Below are positions 43,412 through 53,213 of a stretch of 64,000 nucleotides of DNA, one piece after another; position 1 is the stretch's first letter, and each line of letters opens with the position of its first letter. The DNA comes from Hahella sp. HN01. Lineage in GTDB: Bacteria; Pseudomonadota; Gammaproteobacteria; Pseudomonadales; Oleiphilaceae. The notes under the pieces were generated by a model. The model worked only from the letters and a program-made list of their open reading frames with translations. It made no database searches and was not told the origin of the DNA. The stretch is taken from NCBI RefSeq assembly GCF_018986435.1, contig NZ_JAHMIN010000002.1:12503-76502 (forward strand). The letters run 5' to 3'. The position numbers were made by a program, and so were the translations under genes.

Positions 43412-44023
43412 TCAGCGAGAGAGCGGCAAGGCGAGACCAATGAGAATAAAGAGGCCGCCGCAAATCTGATTGAAGCGCTTGCCATGTTTCTCCAGCTTCG
43501 GCCCGATACGGTGCGCAGCCTGCGCCAGCAGTACCTCGACCGTAAATTCGATCAGGGCGAAGGTCAGCGCCATGATGGCGAACTGGCTAGGCAACCCCTG
43601 CTGCGGATCAACAAATTGCGGCAGAAAGGCGGCAAAGAAAATCAGCACCTTGGGGTTGGACAGCGCGGCCAGCGCGCCCTGACGAAACAGGCGCGCATTG
43701 TTCTTGCGGGCGGCTTCGTCCTGTAACTGCAAATGCAGCCCCGGCGCGCGCCATTGCTGTATCCCCAATCCGATCAAATAAGCCCCACCCAACCATTGCA
43801 GCACGGTCAGAGCGGTCTCCGAGGACTGCAATAAGGCGCCGACGCCGAACATGGACAACAGCATCAGTAGAAGAAATCCCAACACGCCGCCGACAATGGT
43901 AAAGACGGCGCGGACGCGTCCATAAAGGGCTCCATGGGTCAGCGCGAGCAGACCGTTAGGGCCGGGTGAGCAGGACAGACCGGCGGTGGCGGCCAGAAAC
44001 AGAAGCCAGGTTTGCAGAGTCAT
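43412..44023 (-). CDS. LysE/RhtB family amino acid exporter
   Basis: A 203-residue, six-helix inner-membrane transporter. The LysE/RhtB signature 'GLSCSPGPNGLLALTHG' lies near the N-terminus, followed by 'VLQWLGGAYLIGLGIQQWR' and 'ALAALSNPKVLIFFAAFLPQ', where the Asn-Pro-Lys is typical. These proteins export homoserine, threonine or other amino acids. It is divergent from the GlxA-type regulator at 44150, which may control it. Substrate not determined by sequence. Confidence 0.92.
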   Translation of the reverse strand: MTLQTWLLFLAATAGLSCSPGPNGLLALTHGALYGRVRAVFTIVGGVLGFLLLMLLSMFGVGALLQSSETALTVLQWLGGAYLIGLGIQQWRAPGLHLQLQDEAARKNNARLFRQGALAALSNPKVLIFFAAFLPQFVDPQQGLPSQFAIMALTFALIEFTVEVLLAQAAHRIGPKLEKHGKRFNQICGGLFILIGLALPLSR

Positions 44024-44149
44024 TGCTAACGCCTTGGTGAATAGGTGATGTGAGCAGTCTAAGGCGCAAGGGCGGATTTCAATGGTAATTATTGGACGTA
44101 TTAAGGTAGATTTTGGTCATTAGGACTCAAGGAAACTCCGCGCCTGAAT

Positions 44150-45136
44150 ATGACTCAACCTGCACCCTCCGTTCCGGACGTACGTTTTCTTTTGCTGCCG
44201 CTGCCGGAGTTCACCATGCTGCCATTCGGTGGATTTCTGGATAAGCTGCGTTTCAGCGCTGATGAAGAGGATTACAGCGCGCAGCGTTATTGCGCCTGGC
44301 GTGTGCTGGGCCTGGAGCTGGGCTCGATCGTTTCCAGCAGCGGCGTCGCCATTGAAGTGCAGGAAATAGCGGCGCAGACGCGCCTCACTGATTTTGACTA
44401 TCTGGTGGTGTTTGGCGGCCGCACGGCCCGTCGCAGCATGGAGCTGGCCGACGAATACGGACCTCTGCTGCGCAAGGCCGCCGCACAGGGATTGTCGCTG
44501 GTCAGTATCGACAACGCCTGTTTCCTGCTGGCCGCCGCAGGTTTGTTGCAAGGCGCCAAAGTGGCGATGCACTGGCGCCATGTGCAGGAATTCCAGGTCG
44601 CTTTTCCCCGTATTGAAGTCCGCACCGGGCAGTTGTATTGCTTCGACGGCAAGCGCATCAGCTGTGCGGGAGGCGTCGCTGCGGTGGATCTGGCGGTGGA
44701 GTTGTTGGCGCGTCATTGCGGGAGAACCCGGGCCCTGAAAGGCCTGGCGGATATGCTGGTGGATGAGGCGCGCAGCGAAACCCATCCGCTGAAATCGCTG
44801 TCCCGAGAGAGCGGACTCGGTCGCAGCGTCGGGCGCGCGACCAGCCTGATGCGCCAGTGGCTGGGAGACGCCTTCAACGTGGACGATATCGCCGCCGCCA
44901 TCGGGGTCAGCCGTCGTCAACTGGATCGTCTTTTTATGACCGAGTTTGACTGTACGGCGCGGGCTTATTGGCGGGAAATGCGCTTGCAACATGCGCGTTG
45001 GCGTCTGCTGAATTCTCATCACAGCCTGGCTGTGCTGGCGGATGAAATCGGCGCGCAGGATGTCAGCCATCTCTGCAAAATGTTCCGTCAGCGTTTCGGC
45101 GTCAGTCCGGACGCATTCCGTAAAAGCGGCGGTTGA
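44150..45136 (+). CDS. GlxA-type AraC-family transcriptional regulator with DJ-1/PfpI domain
   Basis: The N-terminal ~190 residues form a class I glutamine amidotransferase/DJ-1-like domain ('FDYLVVFGGRTAR', 'LVSIDNACFLLAAAGLLQG', where the nucleophile-elbow Cys is present). The C-terminal AraC helix-turn-helix domain runs about residues 225-325, with 'FNVDDIAAAIGVSRRQLDRLF' type and 'RLQHARWRLLNSHHS'. This is the GlxA/ArgR/CdhR regulator architecture, which controls uptake and degradation of compounds such as carnitine, betaine or arginine. The neighbour is the LysE exporter, divergent. Confidence 0.93.
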   Translation: MTQPAPSVPDVRFLLLPLPEFTMLPFGGFLDKLRFSADEEDYSAQRYCAWRVLGLELGSIVSSSGVAIEVQEIAAQTRLTDFDYLVVFGGRTARRSMELADEYGPLLRKAAAQGLSLVSIDNACFLLAAAGLLQGAKVAMHWRHVQEFQVAFPRIEVRTGQLYCFDGKRISCAGGVAAVDLAVELLARHCGRTRALKGLADMLVDEARSETHPLKSLSRESGLGRSVGRATSLMRQWLGDAFNVDDIAAAIGVSRRQLDRLFMTEFDCTARAYWREMRLQHARWRLLNSHHSLAVLADEIGAQDVSHLCKMFRQRFGVSPDAFRKSGG

Positions 45137-45260
45137 AGCCGCTGTCCACGCTTAGCTTCTTTCCCTTTATTCGAACCTTTTAACGCAATTTTTAAGCTTT
45201 TTATTCAATGGCATAGCTTCTAAGGTGAGTTTTTGACAGGTTTATTGGAGGGAGGGGATT

Positions 45261-46229
45261 ATGGGGTTGCTGGTCGACGGAGTCTGGCGTGATCAATGGT
45301 ATGACACGGCCAAGAGCGGAGGCAGGTTCGAGCGTGAGGCGTCCCGCTTTCGTCGTCGCGTCAGCGCGGCGGCGGACGATGAATTTCCGGCGGAGTCGGG
45401 TCGTTATCATCTGTATGTCAGTCTGGCTTGCCCCTGGGCCCATCGCACGCTGATTTTCCGCAAGTTGAAAGGACTGGAGCCTCATATCAGCGTTTCCGTC
45501 GTATCTCCGGACATGATGGACAACGGGTGGGAGTTTGACGCCGCCAAAGGGCTGCCGGATCACCTGTACGGCGTTGATTTCATGTATCAGCTTTACCTGA
45601 AGGCGCATGCGCAATACAGCGGCCGCGTCACCGTGCCGGTGTTATGGGACAAGCAGTCGCAGACGATCGTCAATAACGAGTCTGCAGAGATCATCCGCAT
45701 GTTCAATGAGGCCTTTAACGATCTGACCGGCAATCACGCCGACTTTTACCCCGAACCGCTGCGTGAGCGTATCGACGCTGTGAACGAGTGGGTATACGCC
45801 CAGATCAACAACGGCGTGTACCGCTGCGGCTTCGCCACCACCCAGGAAGCCTACGAAGAGGCGTTCAGCGGACTCTTCGCCGCCCTCGACAGAGTGGAGG
45901 AGATTCTGGCGCGGCAGCTTTTCCTGGCGGGGGAGTTTTTGACGGAGGCGGACTGGCGTTTATTCACTACGCTGATCCGTTTCGACACCGTTTACTACGG
46001 TCATTTCAAATGCAACCTGCGGCGGATCGCCGACTTCCCCAATCTCAGCCAGTACATGCGTCAGCTGTATCAGCATGAGCAAGTGGCGGAGACCGTCGAT
46101 CTGGCGCATATCAAGCGCCATTACTACTACAGCCACGTCACCATCAACCCCACGCGCATCGTTCCTGTGGGACCGGAGTGCGTGTTGAACGGACCGCATG
46201 ACCGCGGACCAGTGCGGGTGATGGCGTAA
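45261..46229 (+). CDS. glutathionyl-hydroquinone reductase (YqjG/PcpF family)
   Basis: Xi-class glutathione transferase that uses glutathione to reduce glutathionyl-hydroquinones. The 322 residues contain the catalytic C-P-W-A in 'YVSLACPWAHRTLI', a GSH-binding region with 'TVPVLWDKQSQTIVNNESAEI' style, and the helical C-terminal domain 'YYGHFKCNLRRI'. Length is normal for the family. A GGAGGGAGGGGATT site precedes the ATG. Confidence 0.95.
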   Translation: MGLLVDGVWRDQWYDTAKSGGRFEREASRFRRRVSAAADDEFPAESGRYHLYVSLACPWAHRTLIFRKLKGLEPHISVSVVSPDMMDNGWEFDAAKGLPDHLYGVDFMYQLYLKAHAQYSGRVTVPVLWDKQSQTIVNNESAEIIRMFNEAFNDLTGNHADFYPEPLRERIDAVNEWVYAQINNGVYRCGFATTQEAYEEAFSGLFAALDRVEEILARQLFLAGEFLTEADWRLFTTLIRFDTVYYGHFKCNLRRIADFPNLSQYMRQLYQHEQVAETVDLAHIKRHYYYSHVTINPTRIVPVGPECVLNGPHDRGPVRVMA

Positions 46230-46339
46230 GGCGTCGGGTGGCTGGATGCGCCGACAGGGTCTAGGCTATTAGCGGTTACCTGAAATAATACGGAGCGGCG
46301 CACGAATCCACTGCGTCGCCTGGAGGGCGAAACGGCGCT

Positions 46340-47590
46340 ATGTTAGGCGGCAAGGATAGAAGGTGGTTATTCGCGTTCCTGTGGCTGGCGTTTGGAATGT
46401 CGATTCAGATTCATACAGCGCAGGCGCAGGAACTCAAAGTGGCGCTGATGGTGTTCAGCGGCGATCAGCGGGCGGCGTTCAACGAATTGTCCCGGCAGTT
46501 CGAGAAGGAAAACCCCGATATCAACGTACGCTGGCTGGCCTACGACGAGGACGCCTATAAAGGCGGCATTGAGCGCTGGCTGAGCAAGAACGAGCCTGCA
46601 GACGTGCTGTATTGGCAGGCGGGAGAGCGGTTGCTGCAATATGTGCGTCAAGGGTTTGTGGAGCCCATTGACGATCTGTGGCGGGCGCAAAACTTTGACG
46701 CGGATTACACCGAGGCGATCAAAGACACGGTCTCCTGGCGCGGCCGTATTTATGCGGTTCCCTATTCTTACTATCAATGGGGACTTTATTACCGCGTGTC
46801 CCTGTTTCGCCGTCTGGGTCTGCAACCGCCGCAAGACTGGGACAGCTTGCTGAATATGTGCGGCGACATGCGCAAAGCCGGCGTCGCTCCCTTCACGATC
46901 GGCACTCATTATCACTGGACCGCCGCCGCCTGGTTTGATTACCTCAACTTGCGCATCAACGGCTTGGCCTTTCACCGGGAGCTGACCGGCGGACTCGCTT
47001 CCTATATGGACCCGCGCGTGCGCGATGTGTTCGAGCATTGGAAGACCCTGTTGGACAAAAACTGTTTCATCGACCACAAACTGCATCGGGAATGGGACTG
47101 GAAACAGTCATTGCCTCAACTCTACCGCGGGCAAGCTGGCATGTTGTTGATGGGCAACTTTTTCAGCAGCACGTTGCCGGAAGATCTGGCGGCGGACTTC
47201 CGCTTTGCGCCGTTCCCGGTCATTAATCCTGACATCCCTCGTTACGAAGAGGCGCCGACGGATGTCTTTCTGTTGCCGGTGAATTCCGTCAATAAAGAAC
47301 CGGCGAAGAAGTTCCTGGCGTTTATCGGCAGGGCGGACGTGCAGGCGGCCTTGAATAATAAGGTCGGTAAAATTTCCACTAATCTGCGCGCTACCCATGG
47401 CGACGATTACTTCATTCGCGCGGGGGCGGAATTACTACAATCCGCTGCAGGCATTTCGCAGTTTTTTGATCGCGACTCCCCTAAAGCGATGGCGGACGAA
47501 GCAGTAAAAATTTTCACCGAATTTATGGTGGTGCGGGATATTGAACGCACTCAGACGGCGTTGGAGCGAGCGCGGCAGAAGCACTACTAA
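46340..47590 (+). CDS. periplasmic sugar-binding protein of an ABC transporter (family 1), orphan
   Basis: Signal peptide ('LFAFLWLAFGMSIQIHTAQA') then a mature protein of about 385 residues that fits extracellular solute-binding protein family 1 (COG1653): 'LKVALMVFSGDQRAAFNELSRQFEK' style opening, 'PADVLYWQAGERL', 'WRGRIYAVPYSYYQWGLYYR', and the 'KFLAFIGRADVQAALN' segment near the end. No permease or ATPase genes lie beside it, so the transporter must be elsewhere, or this is a chemoreceptor or sensor partner. It converges on hypE with a 27-base gap. Confidence 0.88.
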   Translation: MLGGKDRRWLFAFLWLAFGMSIQIHTAQAQELKVALMVFSGDQRAAFNELSRQFEKENPDINVRWLAYDEDAYKGGIERWLSKNEPADVLYWQAGERLLQYVRQGFVEPIDDLWRAQNFDADYTEAIKDTVSWRGRIYAVPYSYYQWGLYYRVSLFRRLGLQPPQDWDSLLNMCGDMRKAGVAPFTIGTHYHWTAAAWFDYLNLRINGLAFHRELTGGLASYMDPRVRDVFEHWKTLLDKNCFIDHKLHREWDWKQSLPQLYRGQAGMLLMGNFFSSTLPEDLAADFRFAPFPVINPDIPRYEEAPTDVFLLPVNSVNKEPAKKFLAFIGRADVQAALNNKVGKISTNLRATHGDDYFIRAGAELLQSAAGISQFFDRDSPKAMADEAVKIFTEFMVVRDIERTQTALERARQKHY

Positions 47591-47617
47591 CCTTTGTCGC
47601 CGAGACGCCGCCGGGCG

Positions 47618-48646
47618 CTAACAAATGCGTGGCAGCGGGTCGCCGCTGCGCCAGTCCACCACTCTTTCTCCGCCGAACCCGGTGCGCAGACGCACCAGGC
47701 GGCGCTCGTCCTCGATAACTTCACCGATGATGGCGGCGTCGCGGCCTTTCGGGTGCGACCGCATCGCCTGAAGCAGGGCGTCCGCCCGTTCCGGCGCACA
47801 GAACGCGACTAATTTGCCTTCGTTGGCGACGTATAGAGGGTCCAGTCCCAGGAATTCGCAGGCGGCGCGCACTTCCTGCCGAACGGGAATGGCTTTCTCA
47901 TGTAAACGCATGCCGACATTCGCCTGCTGCGATATTTCATTTAGGGTCGCCGCCAGACCGCCGCGGGTGGGATCGCGCATGCAATGCAAATCCGGGGCAA
48001 CGGCGACCATCGTCGCCACCAGATCATGCAGGCTTTGACTGTCGGAGCGCAGATTGGCTTCAAAGGTCAGATTTTCCCGCTGTGACAGAATCGCTACGCC
48101 ATGATCGCCAAGGAAACCGTTAACCAGAATTTTGTCCCCCGCCGCCACCCGCGCCGCGCTGCAATGAACCTGATCCGGCAGGCGTCCGACGCCGGTAGTG
48201 GTGATGAAAACGCCATCGCCTTTACCCCGCTCCACCACTTTGGTGTCGCCGGTCACGATGGCGACGCCCGCCTCCCGGGCTGCGGCGGCCATAGATAAAA
48301 CGATGCGGCGCAAATCACGCAGAGGGAAACCTTCTTCCAGGATGAAGGCGGCGGACAGATACAACGGCGTCGCGCCGGACATGCAAACGTCGTTCACCGT
48401 ACCGTGCACCGCCAGGGCGCCGATATCGCCGCCGGGGAAGAACAAAGGGGAGATCACGTGGCTGTCGGTGGTCATGACCATGCGTCCCGGAGCGACCTGA
48501 AAACAGGCCTGATCATCGCCAGCGCGCAGCAGAGGATTATCGAAGGCCTGCAGGAACAGATCGTCAATCAGACGGCGCATGGCGCGTCCGCCGCCGCCGT
48601 GAATCATTTCCACGCAGTCGTGGGCGAAGTCGGTATCCAGGCTCAT
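47618..48646 (-). CDS. hypE: hydrogenase maturation carbamoyl dehydratase HypE
   Basis: Converts the carbamoyl group received on its C-terminal Cys from HypF into a thiocyanate, the source of the Fe-CN ligands of [NiFe] hydrogenase. The 342 residues form the PurM/AIR-synthase fold ('DSHVISPLFFPGGDIGALAVHGTVND', 'SMAAAAREAGVAIVTGDTKVV') and end with the essential 'PRIC' Cys. ATG 48646 overlaps the hypD stop by one base. An N-terminal extension of 49 residues open in the same frame overlaps hypD and is rejected. Last gene of the leftward hypBFCDE operon. Confidence 0.97.
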   Translation of the reverse strand: MSLDTDFAHDCVEMIHGGGGRAMRRLIDDLFLQAFDNPLLRAGDDQACFQVAPGRMVMTTDSHVISPLFFPGGDIGALAVHGTVNDVCMSGATPLYLSAAFILEEGFPLRDLRRIVLSMAAAAREAGVAIVTGDTKVVERGKGDGVFITTTGVGRLPDQVHCSAARVAAGDKILVNGFLGDHGVAILSQRENLTFEANLRSDSQSLHDLVATMVAVAPDLHCMRDPTRGGLAATLNEISQQANVGMRLHEKAIPVRQEVRAACEFLGLDPLYVANEGKLVAFCAPERADALLQAMRSHPKGRDAAIIGEVIEDERRLVRLRTGFGGERVVDWRSGDPLPRIC

Positions 48647-49758
48647 CAGCGGGCATGTCCGTAGCTGTAATGGGCGGCGCAAGCGCCTTCGGAAGACACC
48701 ATGCAGGCGCCGATGGGATTGTCGGGGGTGCATACGGTGGCGAACAGTTTGCAGTCCGTCGGCGATTTGGCGCCGCGCAGCACCGCCGGACATTCGCAGG
48801 CTTTGTTTTCCCTGGCGTCGCTGGGGCTCAGCTCGAATCGCGCTTCAGCGTCGAAATCCGCGAATTCCGGCATGATCCGCAAGGCGCTGTGCGGCATCCA
48901 GCCCAGGCCGCGCCATTCGAAACGGTCGCGCAAGGTCATGGTTTGCGCCACCATGGATTGGGCTTTGGCGTTGCCGCAAGCGGTGACCGCTCTCGAATAT
49001 TGGTTTTCCACGTCATAGCGGTTTTCGTTGCATTGGCGCACCAGCAACAGGATCGCGTGGAGGACGTCGAGCGGCTCAAAACCGGCGATGACAATCGGCG
49101 TGCGGTAGCGTCTGGCCAGGGATTCATAAGCTGCGCCGCCGGTGATCACGCTGACGTGGCCGGGGCCGACCAGCCCCTCAATGATGCGCTCGCCAGCCTG
49201 CTGCGCCGGCTCCAGGATGCCGGTGATCGCCGGGGGCGTCAGGACATGGTTGCAGAAGACGGAAAAATTCTTCAGCGCCAGTTGGCGCGCTTTCAGCAGC
49301 ACGGCGGCGGTGGGCGGCGTAGTAGTTTCAAAACCGATAGCGAAAAACACCACCTGGCGTTGCGGATTTTCCTGGGCGATGCGCAATGCGTCCGCCGGGG
49401 AGTACAGCATACGCACGTCGGCGCCTTGGGCTTTCGCTTTTAACAGGCTGGTGCGATGGGCGCCGGGAACCCGCAGCATATCTCCGTAACTGCACAGAAT
49501 AACCTGATGACGCACGGCCAGCTCGATGGCGGCGTCAATGCGCGCCATGGGTAGCACGCAAACCGGACAGCCGGGTCCGTGAATCATGTTCACATTGGCG
49601 GGCAGCAGATCCGGTATGCCATAACGGAACAACGTGTGAGTGTGGCCGCCGCAAAACTCCATGAAGCGATAGCGCCGTCCCGGATAGGCTTCTGCGTGAA
49701 TGCGGCGCGCCACTTCGGCGGCGTAATCGCCGTTACGGAACTCGTCGATGTATTTCAT
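48646..49758 (-). CDS. hypD: hydrogenase maturation protein HypD
   Basis: Scaffold [4Fe-4S] protein that with HypC assembles the Fe(CN)2CO group of [NiFe] hydrogenases. The 370 residues include '[11 protein letters not shown]', '[11 protein letters not shown]' (Cys residues needed for Fe and cluster), '[11 protein letters not shown]', and the C-terminal cluster Cys in '[13 protein letters not shown]', 'DCKLFATVC' and '[18 protein letters not shown]'. Length matches E. coli HypD (373 aa). It overlaps hypC by 4 bases and hypE by 1, so translation is coupled. Confidence 0.97.
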   Translation of the reverse strand: MKYIDEFRNGDYAAEVARRIHAEAYPGRRYRFMEFCGGHTHTLFRYGIPDLLPANVNMIHGPGCPVCVLPMARIDAAIELAVRHQVILCSYGDMLRVPGAHRTSLLKAKAQGADVRMLYSPADALRIAQENPQRQVVFFAIGFETTTPPTAAVLLKARQLALKNFSVFCNHVLTPPAITGILEPAQQAGERIIEGLVGPGHVSVITGGAAYESLARRYRTPIVIAGFEPLDVLHAILLLVRQCNENRYDVENQYSRAVTACGNAKAQSMVAQTMTLRDRFEWRGLGWMPHSALRIMPEFADFDAEARFELSPSDARENKACECPAVLRGAKSPTDCKLFATVCTPDNPIGACMVSSEGACAAHYSYGHAR

Positions 49759-50021
49759 TGGTGGTCGCCCTCGTCGGACTCCAGACTCGCGCCCAGCTCT
49801 TCTTGCAGCGCCTGCATCTCGTCAAAAAGCGCGAGGGTGCGTAATGCTTCGTCCTCGTCGATTTTACTGAGCGCGTAACCCACGTGAAGAATGACATAAT
49901 CGCCGACACGTACGTCTTCCACCAGCGCCAGGGAAATGCGTTTTTTCAGGCCGCCGATGTCCACGAGGGCTTCGTCGTTGTCCAGCAGGCTTTCCACCTG
50001 CACCGGTATAGCTAGACACAT
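49755..50021 (-). CDS. hypC: hydrogenase assembly chaperone HypC
   Basis: Small chaperone that binds Fe with HypD and hands it to the large subunit. The 88 residues begin with the essential M-C-L-A-I-P, where Cys2 is the ligand, and follow the family core ('[36 protein letters not shown]'). The C-terminus is a little longer than usual and acidic ('[14 protein letters not shown]'). Overlaps hypD by 4 and hypF by 10 bases. Confidence 0.97.
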   Translation of the reverse strand: MCLAIPVQVESLLDNDEALVDIGGLKKRISLALVEDVRVGDYVILHVGYALSKIDEDEALRTLALFDEMQALQEELGASLESDEGDHQ

Positions 50022-52369
50022 GGGGAGGAGTCCGTTTCTGTCTGAACAATAGAGTGGGTTTGGGGCGCATGGGCGTTGAGGTAAGCATACCAGACCTGCC
50101 CCAGGCTGATCCCGCTGTCGTTGGGCGGCAGTTGGCGGGGGACGTGAACCTGCATGCCTCGCGAGCGCAATTCGGCCATGAGCGATTCACGCAGGACGCG
50201 ATTAAGAAAACAGCCGCCCCCCAGCACAATGATATCTATACCCGTCATGGCGCGTGCGTTGTCCACCCAGGCCAGCAGTCCGCGCACCAGTACGTCGTGG
50301 AACAGACGCGCGCCGGCGTGCGGGGTGCAGTCAATCAGAGCCTCCAGTAGAGGATAAAGATCCAGAGCGCCTTGAGAGGTAATCTCATACAAGGGCGGCG
50401 TCTCTGGCGTTGGCGGTGTTTGTCGGCATAAGGCTTCCAGTGCGATCGCCGAATGGGCTTCGTAGTCCGTGTGATGGCGTACGCCGAGGATCGCCGCCGC
50501 GGCGTCGAAGTACCGTCCGGCGCTGCTGGTGAGGGGGCAGTTGACGTTCTTCGCCAGCATCTGACGCAGGACCGTATAACCCGGATACGCGCCGAACAGG
50601 CGCTCTGCGTCCTGCTCACGGCCCTGTGACAGCAAGACGGCGACGCCGAGACGCCAGGGCTCGCGTACGGCGCTGTCGCCGCCAGGAAGCGGCAGCGGGC
50701 GCAGGCAGCCGAGTCGCTGATAACCTGCGCCTTCCACCAGCAATAATTCGCCGCCCCAGAGTCCGCCATCGTCGCCCAGACCCAGTCCGTCCAGCGCCAG
50801 TCCCAGCACGGGGCCCCGCAATCCCGCCTCCGCCATCGTCGCCAGACAATGGGCGTGGTGATGCTGCACCTGCAACAGCGGAACGCCCAGTTGTTGGCTC
50901 ATACGGCGGGCGGCCTGGGTGCTGTAGAAATCGGGATGCAGATCGCAGGCGATCACATCAGGTTGAATGGCCAGGGTCTCCAGTAAGCGTTTCGCGGCGA
51001 GATCCAGATCGCGGCAGGCGGCGGCGCGATCCAGGTCGCCGATATAAGGCGAAACATAAGTGCGATCGCCCTGGCTGAAGCAAAGTGTGTTTTTAAGAAA
51101 TCCGCCAAACGCCAGCACTGAAGGCCCTTTCTGGGCCAGTTCAATGATGTGGGGCGCCAGTCCGCGACCCCGTCTGACATAAACGACGGGTTGTGAGTTC
51201 TGCAGGACGGAATCGTCGCTGCGCGCAAGGATATCTCTGTTGTGCAGCAGGAAACCGTCAGCGACCCCCTGCAAATCCCCCAGGCATTGTGCGTTGTCGG
51301 TGATCAGCGGCTCGCCGCTGATATTGGCGCTGGTGACCACCAGGGTCAGAGGGTGCGCCTGTTCCAGCCAGCCTGCGTCCGCAGGACGGTTCAGGGCTTC
51401 ATGAAACAGCAGATAGTGCGCTGGCGCATAAGGGGTCATGATCCCCACCTCTGCGCATTGCGGCGCGAGACCAGGTAAACGGCTGTCACAATCTGGGCCT
51501 TTGGGCGTTAACGCGATAGGCGCAGCGGGGCTCTGCAGCAGGTGTTCCGTGTGGTCATCCATGTCCGCCAGTCCCGCCAACGAAGCGCGATTCAAAACCA
51601 TCACTGCGAACGGCTTATGGGGCCGCTGCTTGCGCTGCCGTAAGGTCGCCACCGCTTGAGCGGAACTTGCGTCGCACACCAGGTGGATTCCGCCTACGCC
51701 TTTGACGGCGATAATTTGTCCCTGACGTAGCGCCCGCCAGGCTTCGGCCACAGGATCGACGTTATGCTGTAGCTCCCCGCTAGCGTCATGCCACTGCAAG
51801 GTCGGGCCGCAGGCGGCGCAACTGTTGGTTTGCGCGTGATAGCGACGATGCGTCGGATCGCCATACTCCTGCAGGCAATCCGGGCATTGCTGGAAAGCGC
51901 GCATGCTGGTGCGGACGCGATCGAATGGCGCATGGCGCATCAGGCTGTAACGAGGCCCGCATTCCGCGCAGGTCATGAAGGCATACCGGTAGCGACGGTT
52001 CTGGGGATCAAATAATTCAGCAAGGCATTGAGCGCACAAGCGCTGGTCAGTAGGGAGCGCGCCATGCATGCCGCCGGGTTGGGAAGCGGCGATGGCGAAG
52101 CCGTGCTGATGAGGAAGGATTGGCGCTGGCTGAGCATGCAAGGCGCGCACCTGCGCCTGCATGGGTTGGTGCGCTAACAGTTGTGTTTTGTAGGCCTGTA
52201 TTTGGCTGGGCGATCCCTGGATATCGATGAGCAGATCGCCGCCCTGATTCCACACTTTGCCGACGACGCCCAGCGTGGTGGCGAGACGATGGGCGTGAGG
52301 GCGAAATCCAACGCCCTGCACCACGCCGCTGAGGGTCAGGATTTCCCGGGCAGACGCTGTTGCAGCCAT
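50012..52369 (-). CDS. hypF: carbamoyltransferase HypF
   Basis: Makes thiocarboxamide on HypE from carbamoyl phosphate and ATP. The 785 residues show the four domains in order: acylphosphatase-like ('[16 protein letters not shown]', ~10-95), two zinc fingers ('CAQCLAELF' to 'CAECGPRY', and 'CPDCLQEYG' to 'CAACGPTL', ~105-185), YrdC-like (~200-385) and the Kae1/carbamoyltransferase domain with the metal motif '[14 protein letters not shown]'. ATG 52369 has GGAG 11 bases ahead; it starts 33 bases inside the end of hypB. Length agrees with E. coli (750 aa). Confidence 0.96.
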   Translation of the reverse strand: MAATASAREILTLSGVVQGVGFRPHAHRLATTLGVVGKVWNQGGDLLIDIQGSPSQIQAYKTQLLAHQPMQAQVRALHAQPAPILPHQHGFAIAASQPGGMHGALPTDQRLCAQCLAELFDPQNRRYRYAFMTCAECGPRYSLMRHAPFDRVRTSMRAFQQCPDCLQEYGDPTHRRYHAQTNSCAACGPTLQWHDASGELQHNVDPVAEAWRALRQGQIIAVKGVGGIHLVCDASSAQAVATLRQRKQRPHKPFAVMVLNRASLAGLADMDDHTEHLLQSPAAPIALTPKGPDCDSRLPGLAPQCAEVGIMTPYAPAHYLLFHEALNRPADAGWLEQAHPLTLVVTSANISGEPLITDNAQCLGDLQGVADGFLLHNRDILARSDDSVLQNSQPVVYVRRGRGLAPHIIELAQKGPSVLAFGGFLKNTLCFSQGDRTYVSPYIGDLDRAAACRDLDLAAKRLLETLAIQPDVIACDLHPDFYSTQAARRMSQQLGVPLLQVQHHHAHCLATMAEAGLRGPVLGLALDGLGLGDDGGLWGGELLLVEGAGYQRLGCLRPLPLPGGDSAVREPWRLGVAVLLSQGREQDAERLFGAYPGYTVLRQMLAKNVNCPLTSSAGRYFDAAAAILGVRHHTDYEAHSAIALEALCRQTPPTPETPPLYEITSQGALDLYPLLEALIDCTPHAGARLFHDVLVRGLLAWVDNARAMTGIDIIVLGGGCFLNRVLRESLMAELRSRGMQVHVPRQLPPNDSGISLGQVWYAYLNAHAPQTHSIVQTETDSSPCV

Positions 52370-53085
52370 TGTCGCCACTGCTCCATTCCGGCGCCGGTTT
52401 TAGCGGACAGAAGAATGATCTCGATTTCGGGATTGACCCGCCGCGCAAACGCCTGCGCCTTTTCCACATCGAAGTCGACGTAGGGCGCTAGATCGATTTT
52501 GTTGATCAGCATGAGCTGGGAGGCGTGGAAAATATCCGGGTACTTGAGCGGTTTGTCTTCTCCCTCGGTGACGGACAAAATCGCCACCTTGGCGGCCTCT
52601 CCCAAGTCGAAACCGGCGGGACAGACCAGGTTGCCGACGTTCTCAATAAACAGCAGGTCAAGATCCGGCAATGGCAGTCGCTCCAGGGCGTGGCCCACCA
52701 TGTGAGCGTCCAGATGACAGCCTTTGCCTGTGTTGATTTGTACGGCTTCAACGCCGGTGGCGCGGATGCGTTCGGCGTCGAACTCCGTCTGCTGATCGCC
52801 TTCGATGACGGCGATATGAAGCCTGTCCTCAAGCTCGGCGATGGTGCGGGTCAGCAGGGTCGTTTTGCCGGCGCCGGGGCTAGACACCAGATTGAGCGCC
52901 AGGACCTGATGGGCGCCCAGGCTGTCGCGATTGGCCATGGCGAACTGGTTGTTCTTGTTCATGACGTCCTGCTCGATCAGCACCATGCGTGTCTGACTCA
53001 CCCCGGGCGCGTGACTGTGAGCCGGCGCCAGAGGACGGCCGTTGAGGCTGGTGTGTTCATCGCCGCATCCGCAAACGCCGCACAT
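52336..53085 (-). CDS. hypB: hydrogenase nickel incorporation GTPase HypB
   Basis: Nickel-binding GTPase that delivers Ni2+ to the large subunit, normally with HypA. The 249 residues begin with the high-affinity nickel motif C-x-x-C-x-C ('[13 protein letters not shown]'), then a short His-containing linker, then the GTPase domain: P-loop '[16 protein letters not shown]', '[13 protein letters not shown]' (metal-binding Cys/His region), '[17 protein letters not shown]' and the guanine motif 'LINKIDLA'. No hypA gene is beside it. GGGAGACC lies just before the ATG. First gene of the operon. Confidence 0.97.
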   Translation of the reverse strand: MCGVCGCGDEHTSLNGRPLAPAHSHAPGVSQTRMVLIEQDVMNKNNQFAMANRDSLGAHQVLALNLVSSPGAGKTTLLTRTIAELEDRLHIAVIEGDQQTEFDAERIRATGVEAVQINTGKGCHLDAHMVGHALERLPLPDLDLLFIENVGNLVCPAGFDLGEAAKVAILSVTEGEDKPLKYPDIFHASQLMLINKIDLAPYVDFDVEKAQAFARRVNPEIEIILLSAKTGAGMEQWRQWLQQRLPGKS

Positions 53086-53130
53086 GTTGGTCTCCCTCTC
53101 GCTAGCCCTTTACTGGGCGGTTGGCGTCAC

Positions 53131-53190
53131 ATTGTACCCGCTATTGAAGAAATTGGGGCGCGCATCTGGCCGCATCTTGCCTCAGATCAA
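53131..53190 (-). promoter_or_regulatory. possible FNR/Anr site and -10 box upstream of hypB
   Basis: On the minus strand TTGAT-CTGA-GGCAA (53190-53177) matches the FNR/Anr box (TTGAT-N4-ATCAA) at 8 of 10 positions, with one perfect half-site. TACAAT (53136-53131) lies downstream as a -10 box. If transcription starts near 53123, the box is centred close to -60, the class-I position. No clear -35 is seen, which suits an activator-dependent promoter. By eye only. Confidence 0.4.
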
Positions 53191-53213
53191 GCACCGCGCC
53201 ATGACGGCGGAGT

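Noticed and set aside
44120-45070. Open frame of 316 codons on the minus strand opposite the GlxA-type regulator
   Set aside because: Antisense shadow; no ribosome site and no recognisable protein features.
48647-48793. N-terminal extension of hypE by 49 codons
   Set aside because: It lies within hypD and is Arg-rich; the ATG at 48646 gives the normal HypE start.
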